A stretch of 32,898 nt of DNA from Mobilitalea sp. (GCA_029974875.1 JARKQP010000057.1:1-32898), one strand, 5' to 3'. Positions 1 through 7,980 are shown, counted from the stretch's first letter. The notes: a model not told the origin generated them from the sequence alone. Made by a program: numbers and translations.

Positions 1-10
1 TAAGAGTGTG

Positions 11-25
11 TACATACTACATGTA
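11..25. promoter_or_regulatory. Weak operator-like inverted repeat upstream of the sulfatase
   Basis: TACAT and ATGTA arms are separated by five bases, about 90 bases upstream of the sulfatase start. The spacing would suit a dimeric repressor such as a GntR-type protein, but the arms are only 5 bp and no regulator is visible nearby. The rest of 1-115 shows no clear promoter or gene end that I can identify; the window may start inside an operon. Confidence 0.2.
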
Positions 26-115
26 TTTTGATTAGTGAAAGAAATTTATTGGTTCATATTTGAGATAAAGGTATTTGTGAATGGACAACACTATTTATAA
101 AGGGAGGAATTTTAA

Positions 116-1498
116 ATGAATGTTTTGTACCTTCATACGCATGATACAGGGAGAGTAATAAGTCCCTATGGATATAAAGTTCCTACACCGAATTATGAGA
201 GCTTTTGTCAGGAAAATCTGCTTTTCCAGAATGCATTCTGTGTAGCACCTACTTGCTCGCCGAGCCGTGCAGGATTGTTGACAGGATGTTATCCACATCA
301 GAATGGTATGCTGGGGCTGGCTCAGAGAGGATTTGAATTGGACAAGGAGAAACATCTTGCAAATTTTCTTAAAGATAGAGGATTTCAAACCGTTCTTTGT
401 GGGGTTCAGCATGAATACGCATATTATCTGGATCATGACCTGGCAAAAGAACCTTTAGGATATCTGGAGGATATTTCTTGCGATTGTAAGAAGTATGAGG
501 AATCAGATCTAATTTATTGGGATCAAGAGAATGCAGATGGGGTATGCAATTGGTTGGAGAGTTATAACGGTGAAAAGCCATTTTTCCTTTCTTATGGTAT
601 GCACTGTACCCATAGAGAATTTCCAAAGGAAATACATGAAACGATCAAGGTAGATTTTAGCCAACCGCCCATTAATATATTTAACAATAAAATAACGAGG
701 GAAGACTTTGCCAGATATAAAACCAGTCTTCGGATAGCAGACGGGAATATTGGTAAAATTGTTAGGAAGATGAAGGATATAAACCTTTATGACCAAACAA
801 TTATTATTATAACTACGGATCATGGAATTGCTTATCCTTTTAGTAAATGTACATTAAATGATACTGGTATTGGTGTCCTTATGGCAATGAGATATCCGGA
901 TGCAAAACTTAAAAGTAACAGTTACGATGGACTAATATCACATATTGATATTTTCCCGACAATATGCGATCTTTTAGGACTAGAAAAGCCCGATTATCTT
1001 GTAGGTAAGAGTTTTGCCGGCATTTTCAAAGGTGAAGATTATGAAGGAGATGATTTGATATTTGCTGAGATAAACTTTCACACTTCATATGAGCCGGCAA
1101 GGTGTGTTAGGACAAAGCGTTATAAATATATCCGGTTTTTTGATGAAGAGTATAACAAATTGAATTATTCAAATATTGATAGTTCTCCAATAAAGAATTT
1201 TCTGAAGGATTATCAGTTAATGGAAGTGACAAAGGATTATGAGGCACTTTATGATTTGTATTATGACCCGGTGGAACAGAAAAATATTATTCAGAACGAA
1301 CGTTATCAGGAAGTTGCGGAAGAACTTAGGAAAAGCATGAGGCTGCTGATGGAAAAAACAAAAGATCCACTATTACATGGACCTATACGTATTAAACCGG
1401 AATGGAAAGTTAATAAAAAAGAGTGTTTTTTACCAGGATCTAAAAATGAGGAAGATTACGAATCGTTAGGTGATAATCAATACAGCAGTTATCATTAG
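116..1498 (+). CDS. Cytoplasmic Cys-type sulfatase (N-sulfoglucosamine sulfohydrolase-like)
   Basis: Alkaline-phosphatase-superfamily sulfatase of 460 aa that hydrolyses sulfate esters or N-sulfates. The signature CSPSRAGLLTG begins at Cys47, which must be oxidised to formylglycine by a maturase not present in this window. The metal-binding N-terminus reads THDTGR (residues 8-13) instead of the usual TDDxG, as in heparan N-sulfatase-like members. A later TTDHG motif supplies further metal ligands. There is no signal peptide, so the enzyme should act in the cytoplasm. It starts at ATG with a GGGAGG ribosome site and is followed after 14 bases by a mannose-type PTS, suggesting that a sulfated sugar is imported and phosphorylated and then desulfated inside the cell. 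The exact substrate cannot be read from sequence; heparan- or chondroitin-derived sugars are an inference from known glycosaminoglycan PTS operons. Confidence 0.88.
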   Translation: MNVLYLHTHDTGRVISPYGYKVPTPNYESFCQENLLFQNAFCVAPTCSPSRAGLLTGCYPHQNGMLGLAQRGFELDKEKHLANFLKDRGFQTVLCGVQHEYAYYLDHDLAKEPLGYLEDISCDCKKYEESDLIYWDQENADGVCNWLESYNGEKPFFLSYGMHCTHREFPKEIHETIKVDFSQPPINIFNNKITREDFARYKTSLRIADGNIGKIVRKMKDINLYDQTIIIITTDHGIAYPFSKCTLNDTGIGVLMAMRYPDAKLKSNSYDGLISHIDIFPTICDLLGLEKPDYLVGKSFAGIFKGEDYEGDDLIFAEINFHTSYEPARCVRTKRYKYIRFFDEEYNKLNYSNIDSSPIKNFLKDYQLMEVTKDYEALYDLYYDPVEQKNIIQNERYQEVAEELRKSMRLLMEKTKDPLLHGPIRIKPEWKVNKKECFLPGSKNEEDYESLGDNQYSSYH

Positions 1499-1512
1499 AA
1501 GGAGGAAAGAAT

Positions 1513-1920
1513 TTGAGGGGATATATTTTGGTAAGTCATGGGGATTATGCGAAGGAACTTAAAAATTCTCTAAAGATGATTGTAGGTGATGTTTCTAATG
1601 TTTTTGAGGCGTGTCTTCAACCAGAGGAAGGACTTGAACAATTTAAGGAAAAGCTTGTAGCATTAAAAGGTGATATGGAAAAATATGATGAAGTGATTGT
1701 TTTTGCCGATCTTATGGGAGGAACGCCATGTAATGCAGCAGCTTCAGTTTATTTGGAGGAGAATCATGTAACAATAATTGGAGGCATGAATTTTCCAATG
1801 TTGTTAACAGCGTTATTGTCTGAAGAACTGTCAGTTGAAAATTTGATTTCTGTTGGAAAAGATGGAGTTGTCAATGTCAAGGCCAAGATGAATGCTATGA
1901 AATTTATTGATGAGGAATAG
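1513..1920 (+). CDS. PTS mannose-family EIIA component
   Basis: Cytoplasmic EIIA of 135 aa that takes phosphate from HPr and passes it to EIIB. His9 in the N-terminal LVSHG motif is the predicted phosphorylation site, and the FADLMGGTPCNAA segment (about residues 65-77) is typical of the family. It starts with TTG preceded by AAGGAGG at the end of the sulfatase gene; no better ATG exists near the conserved N-terminus. It is the first of four consecutive EII genes, ending 11 bases before EIIB. Confidence 0.93.
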   Translation: MRGYILVSHGDYAKELKNSLKMIVGDVSNVFEACLQPEEGLEQFKEKLVALKGDMEKYDEVIVFADLMGGTPCNAAASVYLEENHVTIIGGMNFPMLLTALLSEELSVENLISVGKDGVVNVKAKMNAMKFIDEE

Positions 1921-1931
1921 GAGGAAATAAA

Positions 1932-2411
1932 ATGGAAATCAAAAATGTAAGAATTGATGCAAGGGGAATCCATGGGCAGGTGGCTACATCATGGACCCGC
2001 CATTTAGGTATTAACAGAATTATGGTTATTGATGATAGCATCATAAAAAATGATATGCAAAAATTAGCGTTAAAAATGGCATGCCCGGAAGAAGTCAAAT
2101 TATCCATTTTTTCTTGTGAAAAAGCGGTGGAAAGACTAAATGATCCAGAAGCTTATGTTGGTGAAATGCTCATGATTATTCTAATTAATGTAGATACTTT
2201 AGCGAGGCTAAAGGCACTTAACTACCATTTCAAAGAAGTTAATATAGGAAATCTTCCCTCAAGGCCTAATACGGAAGCGGTCAGAAAAACAGTTTACATT
2301 ACCGAAGAGGAAAAGAAGATTATATTCGATGTCGAAAAAACAGGTACCCATTTCATTGCACAGATGGTACCAAGGGACAGTCCTGTTGATTTTATTTCTT
2401 TGCTGAAATAG
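1932..2411 (+). CDS. PTS mannose/fructose/sorbose-family EIIB component
   Basis: Cytoplasmic EIIB of 159 aa, which phosphorylates the sugar as it is carried through EIIC-EIID. The motif DARGIHGQVATSW places the phospho-histidine at His14. The length matches the family. An AGGAGG site lies 7 bases before the ATG. It sits between EIIA and EIIC in the same operon, so the four subunits should form one transporter. Specificity within the mannose superfamily cannot be assigned from sequence alone. Confidence 0.93.
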   Translation: MEIKNVRIDARGIHGQVATSWTRHLGINRIMVIDDSIIKNDMQKLALKMACPEEVKLSIFSCEKAVERLNDPEAYVGEMLMIILINVDTLARLKALNYHFKEVNIGNLPSRPNTEAVRKTVYITEEEKKIIFDVEKTGTHFIAQMVPRDSPVDFISLLK

Positions 2412-2457
2412 AAGCCGAGAATGTAAATAAATTTTATGAATTGAAAGGAGAAGGTAT

Positions 2458-3258
2458 ATGGAATTATGGCAAGCAGTACTTATTGGATTATTTGCTTACT
2501 TGGGGCGTAATCAGGTACCATGGTTATTTGGAACAACGGGTGGATGGTACGGTATCGGAAGACCTTTGGTAGCAGGGGCTATCATTGGTCTGATCCTGGG
2601 AGATGTAAAAACTGGAGTATTATGTGGTGTAGCAGTACAGGCAATTTTTATCGGACAGATTACACCAGGAGGGGCAGTTCCTTCTGATCTTAACCTGGCG
2701 GCATATATTGGTATTCCTCTGGCAATGGTTTCAGGAGGAACACCTGAAACGGCGGTGGCATTGGCAGTTCCGCTTGGTGCATTGGGAGTGGGGTTACATA
2801 ATTTTACAATGACAACTCAGTCTGCATTTGCTCACAGAGCGGATAAGTTTGCCGCAAATGGGAACGCAAGAGGGATTCGCATGGCAAATATTACAGGAAC
2901 ATCCATTTCTTTTGTAGAACGTTTCTTTATTGTAACCTTAACTTGTTATTTTGGGGCTTCTTTTGCAGAAAATATATTAAATTCATTGCCGGCAGTTGTT
3001 TTGAGCTTTCTTGCAGTCGGAGGAAAAATGCTTCCTGCGCTTGGGTTTGCAATATTATTAAATCAAATTACAAGCGAAAAATGGATGATTGCCCTTTTTA
3101 TATTAGGATGGACACTTACAAGCTCATTAACAATTACAACAACGACACTCGTATTCATTGCAGTAGCTATAGCGCTGGTTTATGTTATGGCGAAATATAG
3201 CGGCAATAAGGCTCAAGCTTTAGCCGCATCTATGAAAGGAGATGAATATGATGAGTAA
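2458..3258 (+). CDS. PTS mannose-family EIIC membrane component
   Basis: Integral membrane EIIC of 266 aa with many hydrophobic segments and the glycine-rich family stretches around residues 20-75 (GGWYGIGRPL, LGDVKTG, GGAVPSDLN). With EIID it forms the sugar channel. The ribosome site AAAGGAGAAGG precedes the ATG. The 3' end overlaps the start region of EIID, indicating translational coupling. The mannose-family EII with an upstream sulfatase resembles glycosaminoglycan PTS loci of other Firmicutes. Confidence 0.92.
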   Translation: MELWQAVLIGLFAYLGRNQVPWLFGTTGGWYGIGRPLVAGAIIGLILGDVKTGVLCGVAVQAIFIGQITPGGAVPSDLNLAAYIGIPLAMVSGGTPETAVALAVPLGALGVGLHNFTMTTQSAFAHRADKFAANGNARGIRMANITGTSISFVERFFIVTLTCYFGASFAENILNSLPAVVLSFLAVGGKMLPALGFAILLNQITSEKWMIALFILGWTLTSSLTITTTTLVFIAVAIALVYVMAKYSGNKAQALAASMKGDEYDE

Positions 3259-4069
3259 TAAAAAGCTTACAAAAAAGGATGTGTCTAAGGCTTCATGGAG
3301 ATGGCTATTCTTTCATCAAAGCTCGCATAATTACGAGAGAATGATGGGAACCGGCTTCTGCCATAGTCTCTCGGGCTCACTAGAAAAGCTCTATGAAGAT
3401 GATAAGGAAGGTTTATCAGAAGCATTAACTCGCAACATGGCATTTTTCAATACGGAGCCACAGTTAGGCTCCATTATTCCGGGAGTAGCTTTGGCGCTGG
3501 AAGAATCCTACGCTAATGACAAGGAAAATTTTGATCCAGAAATAATACCGAGTACAAAGAATGCTCTTATGGGGCCTTTAGCAGGTATTGGCGATTCCAT
3601 CCTAGTAGGAACACTTAACCCAATTCTTCTCAGTATAGGAATTGGACTATCGAAAGATGGTTCACCACTTGGGGCTATCTTTTTCATGATTGTATGGGTA
3701 GCCTTAGTTGTTGCTTTGAAATATTCGTTATTCATCAAGGGATATCAGTTGGGTTTGGATACCATTAAGATTTTAATGAACAACGAACTTAAGATGAAGA
3801 TCACGACAGCTTTAACAATGATTGGCCTGATTGTTATCGGTGGAGTTGCTTCTACAACTGTAAAAGCGCCAATCATAGTGCAATTTACATCCGGGGATAT
3901 GGCTATAACAATACAGAGTATTTTTGACAAAATCACACCCAATTTACCCGCATTACTTATTACCCTTGCATCTTACTATCTTGTTGCAAAAAAAGGATGG
4001 AACAGTAATAAATTACTCATTGGTATCTTAGGTTTTGCGTTCATCATGGTATTGTTCAAAATCATGTAG
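3248..4069 (+). CDS. PTS mannose-family EIID membrane component
   Basis: EIID subunit of about 273 aa, unique to the mannose PTS family, pairing with EIIC in the membrane. Family landmarks are the N-terminal SWRWLFFHQSSHNYERM segment, MAFFNTEP at about residues 65-72 and MGPLAGIGDSI near residue 107; the C-terminal half is strongly hydrophobic. Three ATGs lie at 3242, 3248 and 3251. The AAAGGAG at 3235-3241 fits the second or third better, so 3248 is chosen; 3242 is possible. The start lies inside the EIIC gene. A strong terminator follows, so EIID is the last gene of the operon. Confidence 0.92.
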   Translation: MMSNKKLTKKDVSKASWRWLFFHQSSHNYERMMGTGFCHSLSGSLEKLYEDDKEGLSEALTRNMAFFNTEPQLGSIIPGVALALEESYANDKENFDPEIIPSTKNALMGPLAGIGDSILVGTLNPILLSIGIGLSKDGSPLGAIFFMIVWVALVVALKYSLFIKGYQLGLDTIKILMNNELKMKITTALTMIGLIVIGGVASTTVKAPIIVQFTSGDMAITIQSIFDKITPNLPALLITLASYYLVAKKGWNSNKLLIGILGFAFIMVLFKIM

Positions 4070-4080
4070 AAATTGTGAAT

Positions 4081-4122
4081 GCGGATATAAAATGGAGTGC
4101 TTCATTTTATATCTGCATTTTA
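4081..4122 (+). terminator. Intrinsic terminator of the sulfatase-PTS operon
   Basis: A 14-bp stem (4081-4094 with 4103-4116, one G-T wobble) and an 8-base loop are followed by ATTTTAT. It begins 11 bases after the EIID stop codon. Confidence 0.8.
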
Positions 4123-4125
4123 TAA

Positions 4126-4248
4126 AATCAGTTAGTCAAGCTGGAAGTTGATAGTGATGACGCTGGTCAGGTAGGAAAAAAGATTATTGAATTTATGAAT
4201 AATAAAATCTATAGAATAATAAATTCTATTGATAATTTGTTGACATAA
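4126..4248 (+). pseudogene. Possible 3' remnant of a decayed gene
   Basis: A 40-codon open stretch directly after the PTS terminator reads as a plausible protein tail (KLEVDSDDAGQVGKK then IIEFMNNK), with no start codon at its head and a stop codon before it. It could be what is left of a gene lost from the end of the PTS operon. It may equally be chance; I cannot name a family. Confidence 0.2.
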
Positions 4249-4268
4249 GATATATTTTTTAGTATGAT
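4240..4268 (+). promoter_or_regulatory. Sigma-A promoter of the cobalamin riboswitch/cbi operon
   Basis: A perfect TTGACA at 4240-4245 is spaced 17 bases from TATGAT at 4263-4268. Predicted transcription start is about 4275. A 9-bp hairpin (4296-4304 with 4311-4319) lies between the start and the riboswitch aptamer. Confidence 0.75.
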
Positions 4269-4327
4269 TTAAATGAATAATGAACAGATGCAATGTGCCT
4301 ATTCTTTATGGAATAGGCATTAATATA

Positions 4328-4535
4328 CAGAATGTTTTTGTGGCCATGCTCCGTTTAGTGAGTGTGGATGAACAAGGGAATTGGGTGAGAATCCCAGACG
4401 GTACCGCCGCTGTATACGCTGAGTGCATGCTCGTTGATGAAAATCAGTCAGTGGGGAAACCTGAGAAGGCAGAGTATGGATGCAGAAGCAATAAGCTTCG
4501 AACGCGTGAGTCAGAAGACCTACAAGAATGGAGCT
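4328..4535 (+). promoter_or_regulatory. Cobalamin (AdoCbl) riboswitch
   Basis: The conserved core is present in order: GGGAA at 4376, GGTGAGAATCCC, then GACGGTACCGCCGCTGT (about 4397-4413), and the B12-box-like GAGTCAGAAGACCTAC at 4508-4523. This is the Rfam cobalamin riboswitch family. It lies between a strong promoter and cbiM, with a terminator hairpin 50 bases downstream, so it should shut off cobalt uptake when cobalamin is plentiful. The outer boundaries are approximate. A long open frame across this stretch is not a gene. Confidence 0.93.
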
Positions 4536-4581
4536 TGACTTAAATCTAAGAATTTAGGTCGGCCAGTGTGCACAGAAAAAC

Positions 4582-4617
4582 GGCTGTGGCAATATTTTAT
4601 TGCCCCAGCTATTTTTT
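4582..4617 (+). terminator. Riboswitch expression-platform terminator
   Basis: Stem 4582-4593 with 4599-4610 (one mismatch and one G-T pair), loop of five bases, then ATTTTTTAT. It lies just downstream of the B12 box and is the likely OFF structure. Confidence 0.7.
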
Positions 4618-4728
4618 ATGCCATTTTACAGGCCCGTCCGGTAACCGGAAAATTATTTGAAGTGGTGGGGGAGGTACTTTAGGTTCAATATGCCAAGAGC
4701 ATATGGAATAAAGAATGTTAAAGAACAA

Positions 4729-4834
4729 TAGGAGGGACATCCTCCTAACAAAAAAATGTATTAGGGGGGAATCCCCCTAACAAAAAAACGTATTAGGAGG
4801 GAAATCCTCCTAATAAAAAAACATAATAGGAGGA
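4729..4834 (+). repeat. Three tandem Shine-Dalgarno-bearing hairpins before cbiM
   Basis: The unit TAGGAGG-loop-CCTCCTA plus an A-rich linker recurs with starts at 4729, 4762 and 4794 (32-33-base period). A fourth half copy at 4827 is the actual cbiM ribosome site. Stems are 7, 8 and 9 bp. In the second unit the A of one arm and the T of the other are both changed (TTAGGGGG with CCCCCTAA), which preserves pairing. The third unit's CCTCCTA arm could also pair with the cbiM SD. See findings. Confidence 0.85.
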
Positions 4835-4841
4835 GTGGGAA

Positions 4842-5600
4842 ATGTTTAAGTGGACTAAAAAGGAAAAAAGAATCATGACGTTTTCAGTAATGATCGCCGC
4901 ATTACTCGCAACGTCGCAAACTGTCTATGCAATGCATATTATGGAAGGCTATTTGTCGGCCGCCTATTGCATCGCCTGGGGAGCAGTCAGTATTCCTTTC
5001 CTGGTAGCCGGGGTTATCAGTATACGCCATACGGTGCAGAAGAAACGGAGGGCATTAATTTTATTGGCAATGGCAGGTGCCTACATCTTTGTATTATCGT
5101 CCCTTAAGATACCGTCGGTTACAGGGAGCTGCAGCCATATGACAGGTACCGGGCTGTCGGCAATTCTTTTCGGACCTATGGCTACCAGCGTGCTGGGTAT
5201 TATTGTATTACTGTTCCAGGCAATTTTGCTCGCACATGGCGGTCTTACAACGCTGGGTGCCAATACCTTCAGTATGGCAATAGCCGGGCCGATTTTTTCC
5301 TTCCTGCTTTATAAGGCAGGCATTAAATTCAAGCTGAACCGTAAAGTGAATGTATTTATCGCTGTTGCCCTCGGGGATTTGTTTACATATTGTGTGACCA
5401 GCATGCAGCTGGCCATGGCTTATCCAAGTGAATCCGGCGGTGTTGCAGCAAGTGCATTAAAGTTCCTGGCTGTATTTGCACCGACCCAGGTACCGTTAGC
5501 TGTTATCGAGGGTATCCTGACAGTTATCATCGTTATGGGTATGGAAAGCTTTGCAGCACCTGAATTAAAAGAGGTAGGCTTTATAAAGGAGGGCAACTAA
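4842..5600 (+). CDS. cbiM: Cobalt ECF transporter substrate-specificity component CbiM
   Basis: Membrane S-component of 252 aa that binds Co2+ for corrinoid synthesis. A signal-like N-terminus (about residues 1-30, ending TVYA) precedes MHIMEGYL. Cleavage after Ala30 would expose Met-His, the N-terminal metal ligands known in the CbiM/NikM family. Several hydrophobic helices follow, including the SCSHMTGTGL segment near residue 100 that supplies another conserved histidine. SD AGGAGG lies 8 bases before the ATG. It is the first gene of cbiMNQO downstream of the cobalamin riboswitch, which supports cobalt rather than nickel as substrate. Confidence 0.95.
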   Translation: MFKWTKKEKRIMTFSVMIAALLATSQTVYAMHIMEGYLSAAYCIAWGAVSIPFLVAGVISIRHTVQKKRRALILLAMAGAYIFVLSSLKIPSVTGSCSHMTGTGLSAILFGPMATSVLGIIVLLFQAILLAHGGLTTLGANTFSMAIAGPIFSFLLYKAGIKFKLNRKVNVFIAVALGDLFTYCVTSMQLAMAYPSESGGVAASALKFLAVFAPTQVPLAVIEGILTVIIVMGMESFAAPELKEVGFIKEGN

Positions 5601-5601
5601 T

Positions 5602-5919
5602 ATGTCAAAGGACAAGAAAATAGTAATTGGTTTATTAATCATTGTATTGCTTATGGTGGTTGTTCCTCTGTTTGCTTTAAAGGGAGCTGAATTTGGAGGA
5701 AGTGACGATGCCGGCAGCCAGGTGGTTGCAGAGATAGCCGGAGATGATTACGAGCCCTGGTTTACCCCAATTTTTGAATCAGCCCTTGGCGGGGAGATTC
5801 CGGGAGAAATCGAAAGCTTGCTTTTCTGCGTGCAGACAGGAATCGGAGTTGGAATTATCGCATATGCCTTTGGATATCTGGTAGCCCGCAAAAAATATTC
5901 CCTGAAGGAAGAGAAATAA
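5602..5919 (+). CDS. cbiN: Cobalt transport auxiliary protein CbiN
   Basis: Small protein of 105 aa with two membrane helices (about residues 7-26 and 78-95) and an extracytoplasmic loop containing YEPWFTPIFE, the family hallmark. CbiN helps load cobalt into CbiM. It starts one base after the cbiM stop, so the genes are coupled. Its 3' end runs into a purine-rich tandem repeat. Confidence 0.93.
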   Translation: MSKDKKIVIGLLIIVLLMVVVPLFALKGAEFGGSDDAGSQVVAEIAGDDYEPWFTPIFESALGGEIPGEIESLLFCVQTGIGVGIIAYAFGYLVARKKYSLKEEK

Positions 5920-5931
5920 AGAAGAAAAACA

Positions 5932-5997
5932 AAAGAAGTGAAGCAAGGAAGAGAAGTAAAGAAGTGAAGTGAGGAAGAGAAGCAAAGAAGAGAGAGT
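5932..5997 (+). repeat. 26-bp purine-only tandem repeat between cbiN and cbiQ
   Basis: Two full units (5932-5957 and 5958-5983, consensus AAAGAAGTGAAG then GGAAGAGAAG) and a partial third unit (5984-5997). The sequence resembles the last codons of cbiN (GAAGGAAGAGAAATAAAG), so the array may have grown from the cbiN 3' end. The strand is almost pure purine. Confidence 0.75.
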
Positions 5998-6073
5998 AAA
6001 AAGCAAACAAGAAAGAACAGAGCACCCGGTTTCTGTGATGGGCAGGTTACCGGGGGCTCTTTGGGAGCGGTAT

Positions 6074-6979
6074 ATGATAATAACAGCAATATTAACAATG
6101 CTCGTGATCTGGTGCCTGTTTTATGGAGCAGTTCCCGGCGCAGCCCTGGTTTGTCTTTGCCTGGTTATGGGAGGCTTTTTGGCTGTGGTGGGCCGTCATA
6201 AGCATGAAGGGTTTTTGGTAATAGATATCATAGCGCAGCGTTCACAGTTAAATAAGATAAATTCGCCACTGAAATTTTGGACAGTGCTGATACTCCTGTT
6301 TTTATGTGTTGCATCCAGATCTGTGGTGGTCGGCTTGGTTTTAATGGCAGTGATGCTTTTTTTGACTGTAGCTGTCGGAGGGTTGGAATTGCACGACTAT
6401 CTTTCCTTGCTTTCCCTGCCCGTATCCTTTGTTCTCATCAGTGCCCTGGCACTGTTGGTTGATTATGGGAGTTCACCTTTTGGGGTCATCAACCTGCCGG
6501 TATCCCAGGGCTATCTTGTCGTCAGCCAGGCAGCACAGCTGCGGACGGCCCTGGTCCTGTCAAAGGCATTGGGAGCATTGAGCTGCTTATATTTACTCAG
6601 CTTATCAACCCCCATGCCGGAAATCATCTCCGTCTTAAGAAAAGCGCATGTACCGGACATTGTTATTGAGCTGATGTATTTAATATACCGTTATACCTTT
6701 GTACTGTTTGAAATGTACCGTTCCATGAAGGACGCAGCAAAGAGCCGGCTTGGGTTCGTCAATTTCTCCACCAGTGTAAAGACAACGGGAAAGATATACA
6801 CGAATCTGCTGGCAAGAAGCTATCAGAAGTCCATGAATAATTTTGATGCCATGGAAAGCCGCTGCTATATAGGGGAGATACGGTTTTTGGAGAATAAGAA
6901 AGAGCTTTCACGGCTGCATGCCATAGTAGCTGCTTTGTTAGTTGTCATTATTTCTGGATTGACCATTACATTGCATTAA
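6074..6979 (+). CDS. cbiQ: Cobalt ECF transporter T component CbiQ, with extra N-terminal membrane segment
   Basis: Membrane coupling protein linking CbiM/N to the ATPase. The recognisable CbiQ domain begins near IDIIAQRSQLNKINSP and includes the C-terminal coupling helix region with AAKSRLGF. Upstream in the same frame lies a hydrophobic segment of about 40 residues that I would not expect in a canonical CbiQ. The frame is open back to a GTG at 5969 (336 aa), but that start lies inside the purine repeat. ATG 6074 has GGGAG six bases upstream and keeps the hydrophobic extension (301 aa), so it is chosen. A GTG at 6185 or 6188 behind GGGAGG would give a family-length protein. The true start is undecided. 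Confidence 0.88.
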   Translation: MIITAILTMLVIWCLFYGAVPGAALVCLCLVMGGFLAVVGRHKHEGFLVIDIIAQRSQLNKINSPLKFWTVLILLFLCVASRSVVVGLVLMAVMLFLTVAVGGLELHDYLSLLSLPVSFVLISALALLVDYGSSPFGVINLPVSQGYLVVSQAAQLRTALVLSKALGALSCLYLLSLSTPMPEIISVLRKAHVPDIVIELMYLIYRYTFVLFEMYRSMKDAAKSRLGFVNFSTSVKTTGKIYTNLLARSYQKSMNNFDAMESRCYIGEIRFLENKKELSRLHAIVAALLVVIISGLTITLH

Positions 6980-7037
6980 TAACCGTTGCTAAATAACTAT
7001 GTATTTCTGGCCTGATTTTACTGATGCCACGGTTATT
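6978..7037 (+). other. Intercistronic inverted repeat between cbiQ and cbiO
   Basis: Perfect 9-bp arms (AATAACCGT at 6978-6986 and ACGGTTATT at 7029-7037) enclose 42 bases and include the cbiQ stop codon. No T-tract follows. It may stabilise or process the mRNA between the two genes. Confidence 0.4.
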
Positions 7038-7073
7038 TGGTAAACAATGTACCAGATGGGAGGAAGATAGAGC

Positions 7074-7874
7074 TTGGAAGAAATCCTGCGTTTTGAAGGA
7101 ATTAATTTTAGCTATGAGGAAGACCGGGTTGCCTTAAAAAATATATCTGTTTCCTTATACAAAGCCCAGAAGGTGGCGGTTCTTGGTAATAATGGAGCCG
7201 GAAAAAGTACCTTCTTTTTATGCTGCAACGGGGTCGTAAAGCCGCAAAAAGGCCGGATGTTTTTAAGGGATAAGGAGATAGGCGCCACCAGGAAGGAAAG
7301 TGTTTACCTGCGCCAAACCGTCGGAATCGTATTCCAGGATCCGGACAGCCAGATTATTGCGGGAACCGTAGAGGCTGAAATCAGCTTTGGCCCCATGAAT
7401 CTAAAATTACCTGAAGCCGTGGTACGAAGCCAGGTGGAGGATGCGATTGAGAAAATGCGCCTGGAAAGCATGCGCACGCGGGCACCCCACTATTTATCGG
7501 GAGGGGAGAAAAAACGTGTCAGTATTGCGGATGTCCTTGCAATGAATCCCCAGCTGCTCCTTTTTGATGAGCCGGGAGCCAGCCTGGATCCGGAAAATAC
7601 GCTTCTGCTGGAAAGAAACCTGGAGATGCTGAGCGAAAAGGGCCTGGGGCTGGTCATTGCGACCCATGACGTTGATTTTGCCTGGCGCTGGGCGGACAGG
7701 GTTCTGGTATTCCATGCCGGTGAGCTGGTGGCAGACGCTGACCCGGAGGCCGTGTTTTCGGATGAAGAGCTCCTAAGGAGGTGTGGATTAGTACAGCTTA
7801 CCCTGTTCCAGGTGGGTAAGCTATATAATATCAATCCTCTCCCCAGGGCTATTTCGGATCTGAAAGGAAGGTAG
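7074..7874 (+). CDS. cbiO: Cobalt ECF transporter ATPase CbiO
   Basis: Cytoplasmic ABC ATPase of 266 aa that powers CbiMNQ. Walker A is GNNGAGKST (residues 38-46), the Q-loop is VFQDPDSQI, the signature is LSGGEKKR, Walker B is LLLFDEPGASLD, and the switch histidine is in ATHD. It starts with TTG behind GGGAGG. The 94-base gap from cbiQ holds an inverted repeat. It is the last gene of the operon; no clear forward T-tract terminator was found after it. Confidence 0.94.
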   Translation: MEEILRFEGINFSYEEDRVALKNISVSLYKAQKVAVLGNNGAGKSTFFLCCNGVVKPQKGRMFLRDKEIGATRKESVYLRQTVGIVFQDPDSQIIAGTVEAEISFGPMNLKLPEAVVRSQVEDAIEKMRLESMRTRAPHYLSGGEKKRVSIADVLAMNPQLLLFDEPGASLDPENTLLLERNLEMLSEKGLGLVIATHDVDFAWRWADRVLVFHAGELVADADPEAVFSDEELLRRCGLVQLTLFQVGKLYNINPLPRAISDLKGR

Positions 7875-7941
7875 GGGCTTAGGCTGTAAGTGGGAACCCC
7901 CAAACCGTACCTATGTAATAAGCTAATTCTTCCAGAAAAGA

Positions 7942-7971
7942 GGAAAGTTAAATTTCTACATTTAACTTTCC
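7942..7971. terminator. Perfect 12-bp hairpin between convergent cbiO and the LacI-type regulator
   Basis: GGAAAGTTAAAT (7942-7953) pairs perfectly with 7960-7971 around a 6-base loop. There is no T-tract on the plus side. On the minus strand it is followed by CTCTTTTCT, so it is more likely a terminator for the regulator gene, some 200 bases past its stop codon. Confidence 0.5.
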
Positions 7972-7980
7972 CCTAAGGGT

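Noticed and set aside
4280..4543. 87-codon open frame between the PTS and cbiM
   Set aside because: It lies on the conserved cobalamin riboswitch core and has no ribosome site; the RNA explains the sequence.
7942..7971. Forward terminator for cbiO
   Set aside because: The stem is perfect but no T-tract follows on the plus strand; the T-rich side is on the minus strand.
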